Assembly (NCBI RefSeq): GCF_016862935.1
Contig: NZ_BONX01000036.1
Location: 1 to 64,000 of the forward strand
Length of the DNA stretch: 64,000 nucleotides
Direction: 5' to 3'
Source of the DNA: Plantactinospora mayteni
GTDB taxonomy: Bacteria > Actinomycetota > Actinomycetes > Mycobacteriales > Micromonosporaceae
The notes beneath the pieces are model-generated. The model searched no databases. It saw only the letters and a program-made list of their open reading frames with translations, and was not told where the DNA came from. Both the position numbers and the translations under genes were made by a program. This document shows, piece after piece, positions 1-8,242 of the stretch. Within the stretch, counting starts at the first letter, position 1. The number at the start of each line of letters is the position of its first letter.

Positions 1-41
1 CCACCCGGGGCTGGCCCTTTCGTCGTCTCCGGAGACGGTCC

Positions 42-1934
42 TCAGCTCGGATAGACCTCCAGCTCGAAGATCCGGGCCGCCCGGTCGCTGTCACTCGTCG
101 GGTTGAGCACGTTCAGCCGGACATACCGGGCTGTTCGTGGTGACACGGTGTGCGTGGTGACGTCGGCGGTGTTGCCCCGGGCCGAGGCGACCGTGCTCCA
201 GGTGTTGCCGTCGGTGCTGACCTGGAGGTCGAAGTCCCGGGTGTTCCAGGACGCCTTCTCGCCACCCGCTCCGGAGTGCCGCACCACGAACCGCCCCACC
301 TGCCGGTCGGCCTGGAGGTCGACCCGCAGCCACTTGCTGGCGCCGAGCGAGCACCACTTGTCCGAGGTACCGCCGGTCCAGCTTCCGTTGACGGCCTTGG
401 CCGGCGCCTCGACCGCCGCGCACTGGCTGTCGGCACTGGCCGGCCGGTTCAACGCCAGGTTGTTCGCCGGCGGCTGCTGCTCCGGCTCGTACAGCCGGAT
501 GTCGGTGAGGCTGGCGCTGCCCTCGTACACGTTGGTGTAGAGGTCGCCGATGACGAACCAGTCCGGGTACGCCGACCCGGCCGGCCACTGGTTCGGCCAG
601 GTGGTGGAGCCGTTGTAGTCGTTCTGCACCAGGTTGCCGTTGAACCGGCCGTCGTACTCGCCGGGCTTGGTGTTGTAGTGCCAGATCGGCGCGTTGCCGA
701 CCACGAACGGGCGGTGGAACCGGATGGTCTGCCGACCGGCCCGGGCGAAATTGCCGCTCGCCTCCAACACGTAACCGGTGGCGTCCCGCTCGATCGCGAA
801 GGTGTAGAACTCGTTCGGCATCAGCTCCGGCTGGAGTTCGGCCGCCGACGAGAGCTGCTGCTCGGCGACCCCGCCGGAACAGGTGGTCATGAACCACTGC
901 GAGTTGCCGGCCAGCCCGCCCCGGCCCGGGGTCCAGTTCGGCATCCCGCTGATCCACATGTTCACCGTGTTGAAGCTGCTGTCCCGGTAGTTGTAGTAGG
1001 TGTTGGTGCTCGCGTCGCAGACCCGGCCGCCGGTGCCGGCGCCGACCCGGTCCGGGTGCTGGGAGAACGAGTCCATCAGCACCTTCCGGCGGTAGTGCCA
1101 GAAGTGGTTGTTCCGGGGTGCCGGGTTGGCGAAGTCGACGATCGACAGGAAGTGGAAGCCGTTGTAGCCGTACGGGCCGCGCCGAACGTCCTGCCACTCG
1201 CAGTACGGCACCGAGGCGTCACCGGACCAGCCCGGACTGTCCGAGCCCTCGCCCCACGGGTGCTGGGTCTTACAGCCGGCGGTGCCGTAGCCGTTCTCCC
1301 GGCCGCCGTACGAGATGCTGCCGTTGCGCTTGCCGCCGAAGTCGAGCGTCTTCAGCTTGTACTCGATCCGGTAGCGGTCCGGCAGTTGCCGGGTCGGCCG
1401 GAGGATCGCCCCGCCGGTGTGGTCCGGCACGGTCAGCCGGGCGACGGATTCGGCGCCGAGCGCCTGGGTGGTGATCGACGGCGGGGCCTCGATGACGCCG
1501 TCGTTGTTCCAGTCCCGGGCCGACAGCGAGGCGGTCAGCCAGCCGTCCTGCCCGACCGGGAACTCCTTGCGGTAGGTCGAGAACGAGTTGAACGCGGTCG
1601 TCCAGGCCGGCCCGTAGTCGTTCCGGTACCACTGCCCGGCGTCGTCCATGATCGTGTCGAACGGTTGGGCGTGGTTCTCGCGTACCCATGGTGCGTTGGT
1701 CCCGCCCAGCGGGGTGCGGAAGTTCTCCTCGTACCGCAGGGTCCAGCCCGGCCGGGTCGGGTCGTCCGCCGCGTGGGCGGTCGTGGTGGTGGTGGTTTCG
1801 GCCGGTGCGGCGGTGCCGGCGGCCGGAGACGCGGCCGTGGCCGCGCCCGGGGTCGCCGTGACGACCGCGACCAGGGTCGCGGCGGCCACGGTCCAGACCG
1901 ACCGGCGGGTTCTGCTGTGCGACTGTCCGTGCAT
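42..1934 (-). CDS. Secreted protein with C-terminal F5/8 type C (CBM32-like) domain
   Basis: 630 aa. The N-terminus is an Arg-rich stretch, a hydrophobic segment and an Ala-rich cleavage region, so it should be exported. Residues about 60-480 form a beta-rich domain with many Trp/Tyr (motifs NSFSTYRKEF, GSISYGGREN, HFWHYRRKV), resembling a concanavalin-like glycan-active fold, but I see no certain catalytic signature. Residues about 490-630 (start NLALNRPASADS, then WLRVDLQ and ARYVRLNV) are a typical discoidin/F5-8 type C carbohydrate-binding domain. It lies last in an operon with a sugar ABC importer, suggesting it binds or degrades the polymer that feeds the importer. Glycosidase, lyase and pure binding protein all remain possible. 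The ATG start is preceded only by a weak purine-rich site. Confidence 0.8.
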   Translation of the reverse strand: MHGQSHSRTRRSVWTVAAATLVAVVTATPGAATAASPAAGTAAPAETTTTTTAHAADDPTRPGWTLRYEENFRTPLGGTNAPWVRENHAQPFDTIMDDAGQWYRNDYGPAWTTAFNSFSTYRKEFPVGQDGWLTASLSARDWNNDGVIEAPPSITTQALGAESVARLTVPDHTGGAILRPTRQLPDRYRIEYKLKTLDFGGKRNGSISYGGRENGYGTAGCKTQHPWGEGSDSPGWSGDASVPYCEWQDVRRGPYGYNGFHFLSIVDFANPAPRNNHFWHYRRKVLMDSFSQHPDRVGAGTGGRVCDASTNTYYNYRDSSFNTVNMWISGMPNWTPGRGGLAGNSQWFMTTCSGGVAEQQLSSAAELQPELMPNEFYTFAIERDATGYVLEASGNFARAGRQTIRFHRPFVVGNAPIWHYNTKPGEYDGRFNGNLVQNDYNGSTTWPNQWPAGSAYPDWFVIGDLYTNVYEGSASLTDIRLYEPEQQPPANNLALNRPASADSQCAAVEAPAKAVNGSWTGGTSDKWCSLGASKWLRVDLQADRQVGRFVVRHSGAGGEKASWNTRDFDLQVSTDGNTWSTVASARGNTADVTTHTVSPRTARYVRLNVLNPTSDSDRAARIFELEVYPS

Positions 1935-1976
1935 GGGAGGCGCCCTTTCGACGGTGGGTGAGTTCGCCGACCCCGG

Positions 1977-1996
1977 CCCCGCACCCTCGTGCGGGG
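1977..1996 (-). terminator. Intercistronic hairpin between binding-protein and CBM32-type genes
   Basis: A perfect 8-bp stem (CCCCGCAC/GTGCGGGG) with a 4-nt loop lies in the 163-bp gap between the sugar-binding lipoprotein and the downstream secreted protein. There is no U-tract. It could partly terminate transcription or stabilise the 3' end of the binding-protein mRNA, which is common where the binding protein must be made in excess of the permease. Confidence 0.4.
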
Positions 1997-2097
1997 TCCG
2001 GCCAGACAGTGGACCTCCGATTCCCGTGCTGTCGATGCCGCGTGGCGTCGCCGATCCGCCACCTGGACCGGGCCGGCGTCACCGCCGACCCCCGCGC

Positions 2098-3063
2098 TCA
2101 GAACTCGCCGTCCTTCAGGTACTGCGCCGCGTTCTCCTTGGTGACCCGGGGCGAGTCGACGACGGTGTCCTTCTCGACCGTGCCGCCGCCGAGGATCTCG
2201 ACCGCCCGGTCCAGGCCCATGCTGCCGATGATGTCGGCGTCGTTCAGGCCGGTGACCAGGTAGTTGGTGCCGTCCAGGATCGCCTTCAGCGCCTCGGCCT
2301 GCCCGTCGACCCCGGCGATGACGATCTGCTGGGACTTGCCGGCGTCGGCCACCGCGCGCTGCGCGCCCAGGCACATCGCGTCGTTCTCGCAGAACACCGC
2401 CGCCAGGTCGGCGTTGGTGGCGAGCAGGCTCTCCATCACGGTCAGCCCGCCGTCGGAACTCCAGTTGCCGAAGTCCGGCGCCTCGACCAGGACGATCCCG
2501 GGCTTGCCCTGCAACGCCGCCTTGACCCCGTTGGTCCGGGCCAGCCCGATGCTGTTGTCCGCCGGGCCGCCCTTGATGATGCCGACCTTGCCGCCCGAGC
2601 TGAGCCGCTGGGCCAGGAACTCGCCGTTCTGCCGGCCGATCGCCTCGTTGTCCGGGCCGATCCAGCTCGTGTACTCGCCGGTGGCGAACTTCCGGTCCAC
2701 CAGTACCACCGGCTTGCCGGCCGCCTTGATCGAGTTGAGTACCGCCGGTGCCGACTCCAGCGGCCCGCCGGAGATGATGATGGCGTCCACGTTCTTGCTG
2801 AGCAGGTCCTCGACGTTGGCCGCCAGCTTCGCCGCGTCGCCGTTGGCGTCGGTGCTGACGATCTCGACGTTGCCCTTCTTCGCCGCCTGGGCCGCGATCG
2901 CCTTGTCCATGCCGCTGAAGTACGGGCCGCCGAGGGTGAAGTTGGCGACCCCGACCGTGTAGGAGCCGTCGCCGGACCCGTCGCCGTCGTCGTCCGAGCA
3001 GGCCGTCAGGCCGGCGGCGAGCACGCCGACGAGTAACAGCCCGGTGAGCCGCTTCGCGTTCAT
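2098..3063 (-). CDS. Sugar ABC transporter substrate-binding lipoprotein (RbsB-like, type I PBP)
   Basis: 321 aa from the ATG at 3063. This start has GGAG 9 nt upstream and puts a lipoprotein signal directly at the N-terminus with lipobox LTAC; longer in-frame starts would add an unlikely Pro/Arg-rich leader. After an Asp/Gly linker the protein begins YTVGVANFTLGGPYFSGM, the classic start of periplasmic-binding-protein-like I domains of the ribose/galactose family, and ends near GLNDADIIGSMGLDRAVEILGG. It should sit on the outer face of the membrane and deliver a sugar to the RbsC-like permease next door. The ligand cannot be read from sequence. It follows the permease gene by 90 bp in the same operon. 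Confidence 0.93.
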   Translation of the reverse strand: MNAKRLTGLLLVGVLAAGLTACSDDDGDGSGDGSYTVGVANFTLGGPYFSGMDKAIAAQAAKKGNVEIVSTDANGDAAKLAANVEDLLSKNVDAIIISGGPLESAPAVLNSIKAAGKPVVLVDRKFATGEYTSWIGPDNEAIGRQNGEFLAQRLSSGGKVGIIKGGPADNSIGLARTNGVKAALQGKPGIVLVEAPDFGNWSSDGGLTVMESLLATNADLAAVFCENDAMCLGAQRAVADAGKSQQIVIAGVDGQAEALKAILDGTNYLVTGLNDADIIGSMGLDRAVEILGGGTVEKDTVVDSPRVTKENAAQYLKDGEF

Positions 3064-3153
3064 CTGCCGGTTCTCCATCCTGTGGTGGGGGTGTTGCCCG
3101 ACCGGCCCGGACCCGGGTGCCGGTCGACGGGACGCTTCCGGCGCCGGGACCAC

Positions 3154-4149
3154 TCAGGTCCGGGGCCGGCTCGCACGTTGCACTCCGATGACCACGACGA
3201 TGACGACGCCCTTGAGTACTTGCTGCCAGAAGCTCTGCACGTCGTAGAGGTTGAGCAGGTTGTTGATCAGCACCAGTACCAGGACGCCGCCGAGGGTGGC
3301 CCGGGCCGAGCCCCGGCCGCCGGCCAGGCTCGCCCCGCCGATCACGCAGGCGGCGATGGCGTCCAGCTCGAACGCGACCCCGACGCTGGGCTGGGCGATG
3401 CCGACCCGGCTGGCCAGGATCACCCCGGCCAGGCCCGCGCAGGCACCGCTGATCGTGTACGCCAGCACCACGTGCCGGCGTACGTTGATGCCGGCCAGGC
3501 GTACGGTCTCGGCGTTGCCGCCGATCGCGATGATCGCCCGCCCGGCCGGAGTACGCCGCAGGAAGACCCCGCCGAGCGTGAAGACGAGCAGCATGATCAC
3601 GGTGGTCAGCGGGATCGGCCCGAGCATCGCGGAGCCGAGCCAGAAGAAGTCCGGGTGCTCCGGCGCGATCGGCACGTCGGAGTAGACGAAGGCCAGTCCC
3701 CGGATCGTGGTCAGCGCGGCCAGGGTGACCACGAACGGCGCCAGCTCGAACCGGGCGACCAGGACGCCGTTGACCAGCCCGAAGGCGATCCCGCTGGCGA
3801 TGCCGACCGCCATGGCCAGCGGCAGCGGCAGCCCCGAGACGAGCCCTGCCGTGACGATGCCGGCGAACGCCACCACCGAGCCGACCGAGAGGTCGATGCC
3901 GCCGGTGAGGATCACCACCAGCATGCCGAAGGCGAGCAGTCCGGTGGTGACCATCTGCTTGAGCAGGTTGGTCAGGTTGGTCTGGGTGAGGAAGGCGTCC
4001 GAGGTCAGCGCCGCCACCGCCAGGGCCAGCACCACCAGGGTGAGGAACCCGGTCTCCACCGTCACCGGCCGGCCCGCGACGGTCAACCGGGGCCGCCGGC
4101 CGGGCTCGGCGGCCGGATCCGGCTCGACCCTGGTGAGCTGCCCGGTCAT
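3154..4149 (-). CDS. Sugar ABC transporter permease (RbsC family)
   Basis: About 331 aa from the ATG at 4149; a longer version from 4206 would add 19 residues encoded by a tandem repeat. It has eight or more hydrophobic segments and the family block LTGGIDLSVGSVVAFAG plus the EAA-like loop VIGGASLAGGRGS, which are hallmarks of the BPD_transp_2/RbsC permeases of CUT2 sugar importers. It forms the membrane channel for the RbsA-like ATPase upstream and the RbsB-like lipoprotein downstream. The start is uncertain: neither ATG has a clear Shine-Dalgarno site. Confidence 0.92.
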   Translation of the reverse strand: MTGQLTRVEPDPAAEPGRRPRLTVAGRPVTVETGFLTLVVLALAVAALTSDAFLTQTNLTNLLKQMVTTGLLAFGMLVVILTGGIDLSVGSVVAFAGIVTAGLVSGLPLPLAMAVGIASGIAFGLVNGVLVARFELAPFVVTLAALTTIRGLAFVYSDVPIAPEHPDFFWLGSAMLGPIPLTTVIMLLVFTLGGVFLRRTPAGRAIIAIGGNAETVRLAGINVRRHVVLAYTISGACAGLAGVILASRVGIAQPSVGVAFELDAIAACVIGGASLAGGRGSARATLGGVLVLVLINNLLNLYDVQSFWQQVLKGVVIVVVIGVQRASRPRT

Positions 4150-4172
4150 CCGGCCCGTCCCGGGGTCGTACC

Positions 4173-4217
4173 GCACCTCGTCGTGCCATACCTCGTCGTG
4201 CCGCACCTCGTCGTGCC
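4173..4217. repeat. 15-bp tandem repeat, three copies
   Basis: Three consecutive 15-bp units of the form GCACCTCGTCGTGCC (the middle copy starts AT instead of GC) lie between the ABC ATPase and permease genes. If the permease starts at 4206 the repeat encodes an N-terminal RHDEVWHDEVRYD-like stretch; if it starts at 4149 the repeat is in the intergenic leader. Copy-number change would alter leader length or add 5 residues without a frameshift. Confidence 0.85.
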
Positions 4218-4258
4218 GCGCGTCCAGTCGAGGCCCATCCGGTCGTCTCCAATCGGGG

Positions 4259-5809
4259 TCATCCGGCGCGTCCTATCGAGTGGCCGAGCACCTCGTCCTC
4301 GGTGCTGCGGTCGGCGTCGAGTTCGGCGGTGATCCGGCCCTCCCGCATCACCAGCACCCGGTCGGTCGCGCCCAGCACCTCGGTCAGGTCCGACGAGATC
4401 AGCAGTACGGCGAGACCCTCGCGGGCGAGGTCGTCGACCATCCGGTAGATGCTCATCCGGGTCGCCATGTCGACGCCCCGGGTCGGCTCGTCCAGGATCA
4501 GCACCCGGGGACCGGCGAGCAGCCACTTCGCGAGTACGGCCTTCTGCTGGTTGCCGCCGCTGAGCCGGACTACCGGCATCGTCGCGCAGTGCGCCGGCCG
4601 GATGTCGAGCCGGGCGATCAGGTCGTCGACCGCGCGGCGGTGCCGGGGTACGTCGAGCAGCCCGGCCCGGGTGGTCGCGTACAGCGTGGTCAGGCCGATG
4701 TTGTCCCGTACCGTCAGCTCCGGGACCAGACCGGTGCGCTTGCGGTCCTCGGTCACCAGCGCCAGCCCGGCGGCGATCGCCTCGGCCGGGCTCCGGAAGG
4801 TGGGCCGTCGCCCCTTCCGCACAGTCGAGCCGGGATCGAGGGCGACCCGGACCTCGCCGGTCGCGGCGGGCTCGGCGCCGAAGACGCACCGGGCCAGTTC
4901 GCTGCGGCCGGAGCCGACCAGGCCGAACATCCCGACGATCTCGCCGGCCCGGACGGTGAACGAGACGTCGGTGAACTCGCCGGGCCGGGAGAGCCCGCTG
5001 ACCCGGAGCCGGGGCTCGCCGAACCCGCTCCGCCGGTCCGGATAGATCCGCTCCAGCCGCCGGCCGGCCATCAGCCGGATCAGCTCGTCCTCGCTGGTCC
5101 GGGCCGGCTCGGTGGTCGCCACCACCCGGCCGTCCTTGACCACCACGATCGAGCTGGCCAGGTCGAGCACCTCGGCCAGCCGGTGCGACACGTAGATCAC
5201 CAGCGTCCCGCGGTCGCGCAGCCGGCGGATCAGCCCGAACAGCGAGTCCAGGTCGGTGCCGGCGAGCACCGCCGAGGGCTCGTCGAGCACGAGTACCCGG
5301 GGCTCGCTGACCAGCGCCTTGGCGATCTCGACCATCTGCTGCCGGGCCACCGTCAACCGGCCGGCGATGGCCCTCGGCCGCACGGCACCGAACCCGATCT
5401 CGGCGAGCAGCTTGCCGGCCCGGGCGTGCGCGGCCGGCCAGTCGATCAGTCCGGTACGCCGCCGGGGGAAGTTGCCCAGCAGCAGGTTCTCGGTCACCGT
5501 CAGCTCGGGGACCAGGGTGAGTTCCTGGTAGACGGTACGGATGCCGTGCTCGTGCGCGTCGTGCGGCGAGGTCAGCTCGATCCGCGCGCCGTCGAGCCGC
5601 AGTTCGCCGCCGCTCATCGGCAGCGCGCCGGCCAGGATCTTGATCAGCGTGGACTTGCCGGCACCGTTCGCCCCGACGACCGCGACCACCTCGCCCGGCC
5701 GGCCGACCAGGTCCACCCCGTGCAGCACGGGTACGCCGCCGAACTCCTTGCGTACGCCGCGCAGCTCCAGGGCGTTGCTCGCCTTCGGTGACCCGGCAGC
5801 GACGGTCAC
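4259..5809 (-). CDS. Sugar ABC transporter ATP-binding protein, two fused ATPase domains (RbsA/MglA-like)
   Basis: 516 aa. Domain 1 carries Walker A GANGAGKST (about residues 46-54) and Walker B LVLDEPSAVL. Domain 2 has the degenerate P-loop GLVGSGRSEL, signature LSGGNQQK and Walker B LILDEPTRGVD. This asymmetry is normal for CUT2-type importer ATPases, where one site is weakened. The GTG start overlaps the aldehyde dehydrogenase stop by 4 nt (GTGA), so the two are translationally coupled. It powers import of a monosaccharide or related polyol with the permease and binding protein downstream. Confidence 0.94.
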   Translation of the reverse strand: MTVAAGSPKASNALELRGVRKEFGGVPVLHGVDLVGRPGEVVAVVGANGAGKSTLIKILAGALPMSGGELRLDGARIELTSPHDAHEHGIRTVYQELTLVPELTVTENLLLGNFPRRRTGLIDWPAAHARAGKLLAEIGFGAVRPRAIAGRLTVARQQMVEIAKALVSEPRVLVLDEPSAVLAGTDLDSLFGLIRRLRDRGTLVIYVSHRLAEVLDLASSIVVVKDGRVVATTEPARTSEDELIRLMAGRRLERIYPDRRSGFGEPRLRVSGLSRPGEFTDVSFTVRAGEIVGMFGLVGSGRSELARCVFGAEPAATGEVRVALDPGSTVRKGRRPTFRSPAEAIAAGLALVTEDRKRTGLVPELTVRDNIGLTTLYATTRAGLLDVPRHRRAVDDLIARLDIRPAHCATMPVVRLSGGNQQKAVLAKWLLAGPRVLILDEPTRGVDMATRMSIYRMVDDLAREGLAVLLISSDLTEVLGATDRVLVMREGRITAELDADRSTEDEVLGHSIGRAG

Positions 5810-7209
5810 CCGAACGCCTCCGTCACCACGACGGTCTTCTGCCGGGTGAGGTCGCGCAGGGTGTCGTGCAGCCCCTCGCGGTAGCCGCCGGTGTCCTTGG
5901 TGCCGCCGAACGGCAGGTTCTCGGCGCGCAGCGCGGTCGAGCCGTTGATCACCACTCCGCCGACGTCGAGTTGCCGGGCGATGGTGAACGCCCGGGAGAT
6001 GTCCCGGGTGAAGACCGCGGCCTGGAGCCCGTACGGCGACTCGTTGGCCATCCGGACGGCGTCGGCCGGATCGGTGAACCGGGCCACCGGGGCGACCGGC
6101 CCGAAGATCTCCTCGGCGAACGCGGCGCTCTCGGTCGGCACGTCGACCAGTACGGCCGGGTCGACGAAGGCGCCCCGGCGGGTACCGCCGGTGGCGAGCC
6201 GGGCCCCGTCGGCGACCAGCCGGCCGACCGCCGCCTCGACCCGTTCGGCGGCGGACTCGGCGATCAGCGGCCCGACGTCGGTCGACTCCAGCAACTGGTC
6301 GCCGACGGAGAGCTTGGCGGTCTGGGCGAGCAGCGCCGAGACGAAGTCGTCGTGCACCGGCTCCTGCACGTAGACCCGCTTGACCGCGCAGCAGATCTGC
6401 CCGTTGCCCCGGGCCAGCCGGCCGAGTACCACCGCCCGGGCCGCCGCCTCCACGTCGGCGTCGGCGCAGACGATCAGCGCGTCGTTGCCGCCCAGCTCCA
6501 GCAGTACCTTCTTCAGCGTGCCGGCGCCCCGGCGGGCGATCTCCCGGCCCGCCTCGGTGCTGCCGGTCAGGCTGACGGCGGCGACCCCGGGTGACTCGGC
6601 CAGCGCCTGTGACACCCGCACGCCGCCGGGGACGAGCCGGTGGGCGTACCGGGGTGCGCCGGCCGCCTCGACCAGCTCGGCGATCCGGGCCAGGGCCAGC
6701 GGGCAGCGGGCCGGCGGCTGCACGAGTACGGCGTTGCCGGCGGCCAGCGCGGCGGCGGCCTTGTGCGCGTACAGCTCGACGGGGTAGTTGAACGGGACCA
6801 GCGCGGCGACGACGCCGAGCGGCTCACGTACGGTCACCGCCAGGTGCCGTTCCAGCCCCGGTACGGCGTCCAGCGGGGTCTGCCGGCCGAAGATCCTGGT
6901 CGCCTCGGCCGCGTACCCACGGAAGATCCGGATCGCCGCCTCGACCTCGCCCCGGGTCTGCGGCAGCGGCTTGCCGTTCTCGGCCGCGAGCAGCCGGGCC
7001 AGCTCGGCCCGTTCGCCCTCGACCAGGTCGGCGATCCGGCCGAGCAGCGCGGCCCGTTCGTGTGCGGGCATCGCGGCCATCGCCGCCTGGCCGAGCTGTG
7101 CCTGCTCGACCGCCTCGGCCAGCCGCTCCGGGCTGGTGGACTCGACCTCCCCGAGCGGTTCGCCCGTGCCGGGATTGTGGACGGTGATGACCGAGCCCGA
7201 TGCCGACAT
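5806..7209 (-). CDS. Aldehyde dehydrogenase family protein
   Basis: 467 aa, NAD(P)-dependent aldehyde dehydrogenase superfamily. The catalytic Cys is in NGQICCAVKR and the general-base Glu in LLELGGNDALIV. The cofactor region reads PFNYPVEL...AGNAVLVQPPARCP: the position that is normally Lys in VxxKP, which contacts the adenosine ribose/phosphate, appears to be Gln here. It is the first gene of the sugar-import operon, with a good GGAG site 8 nt before the ATG, and probably oxidises a sugar-derived aldehyde. The substrate is unknown. The 241 bp upstream (7210-7450) should carry the operon promoter; no regulator gene is adjacent. Confidence 0.92.
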   Translation of the reverse strand: MSASGSVITVHNPGTGEPLGEVESTSPERLAEAVEQAQLGQAAMAAMPAHERAALLGRIADLVEGERAELARLLAAENGKPLPQTRGEVEAAIRIFRGYAAEATRIFGRQTPLDAVPGLERHLAVTVREPLGVVAALVPFNYPVELYAHKAAAALAAGNAVLVQPPARCPLALARIAELVEAAGAPRYAHRLVPGGVRVSQALAESPGVAAVSLTGSTEAGREIARRGAGTLKKVLLELGGNDALIVCADADVEAAARAVVLGRLARGNGQICCAVKRVYVQEPVHDDFVSALLAQTAKLSVGDQLLESTDVGPLIAESAAERVEAAVGRLVADGARLATGGTRRGAFVDPAVLVDVPTESAAFAEEIFGPVAPVARFTDPADAVRMANESPYGLQAAVFTRDISRAFTIARQLDVGGVVINGSTALRAENLPFGGTKDTGGYREGLHDTLRDLTRQKTVVVTEAFG

Positions 7210-7450
7210 GCGCTCCGCTCCAGGAATTCGACGCAGCCTGTGGGGAAGTTTCGTCGGGCAGCCGGAGACTTTTTGTTGCTTGTTCTAAAGTTCCGGCTTC
7301 CCGATCGAATGTTCACAGGCGTCGACGGAGTTCGTCAATACGTTGGATCAATTCCGTCCCACCTGACGGACGGCACTCTCCCCCGGCACTCCGCCCCGAC
7401 GCCAGCTCCGTCTACATCGGAGGTTGGTGGACGCTGGTCGTACCCGCTGC

Positions 7451-7963
7451 TCAGTCCGTTCCGGGGCGGCCGTAGCCGGGCGTCACGGGCCCGGCCGTCG
7501 GGTCGGTGGCGGCCAGCAGCGCGCCGAGCCGTACGACGCCGTCCCTGATCATCTGGCCGTACGGGTCGTCGCCGAGCGCCGGCAGACTCTCCCGGGCCAG
7601 GGCCAGGTGCTCCCGGGCCTGGTCCGGCCGGCCGAGCTTGCGATAGTCCTCGGCGAGGTTGAGCTGCAACGACGGCCGGAACGCCGCGACCTGGAGGCTG
7701 GTGTCGTGCCGCTGGGCCCGCTCGTCGGTCAGCGTGTCGGCGGCCTCCAACGCCCGCAGGTCCCAGCGGAGTTCCTCGGCCGGGTCCTCCTGGAGGTCGG
7801 CCAGGTAGTGCGCCAGGGTGCAGCGGTGGAACGGGTCACCGGCCGGACCGATCCGCCCCCACAACTCGGTCAACCGCTCCCGCGCCGCCCCGGTACGCCC
7901 GGCCCGCCCCCACTCGACCGCCTCGGCGATGCCCGCCATCGTCTCGTCGGTGTCCTGCTCCAT
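7451..7963 (-). CDS. Small TPR-like hypothetical protein
   Basis: 170 aa from the ATG at 7963, which has a strong GGGGAG site at normal spacing. The reading frame continues far upstream but is antisense to the oxidoreductase there, so the short form was chosen. The sequence is helical with repeats such as WGRAGRTGAARERLTELWGR and EDYRKLGRPDQAREHLALARESLPAL, typical of tetratricopeptide-like helical hairpins found in many actinobacterial proteins of unknown function. It probably binds another protein. It diverges from the oxidoreductase gene with 279 bp between them. Confidence 0.8.
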   Translation of the reverse strand: MEQDTDETMAGIAEAVEWGRAGRTGAARERLTELWGRIGPAGDPFHRCTLAHYLADLQEDPAEELRWDLRALEAADTLTDERAQRHDTSLQVAAFRPSLQLNLAEDYRKLGRPDQAREHLALARESLPALGDDPYGQMIRDGVVRLGALLAATDPTAGPVTPGYGRPGTD

Positions 7964-8242
7964 CGTCCACTCCCCTGCGTCGGCCCGTTCTCCGCCGCCG
8001 ATGCTGTGGCCTCGACGAGGTCGAGGGTCAAGCGCGGAAGCGGCCCGCGGACGCAACGACGGGTGACCCAGGTCATAGGGCCTACGGCTCACGCCCGCCA
8101 GGCGCCGGCCCGTCCTGGGTGGTGATCGGCCGGAGCACCAACCGGCCGACAAGACCCGGACCGGCCGCGAAGGCACGGCCGGCCGGCAGGACGCGGCACC
8201 CCGCCGCGACCCCACCGGATGACAGGAAGAAGGCGGAACACG

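Noticed and set aside
150-1961. Long plus-strand open frame (about 600 codons) opposite the CBM32-like protein
   Set aside because: Third-position GC bias makes long antisense frames; its translation is Arg/Pro/Val-rich with no domain, while the minus frame has a signal peptide and a recognisable domain.
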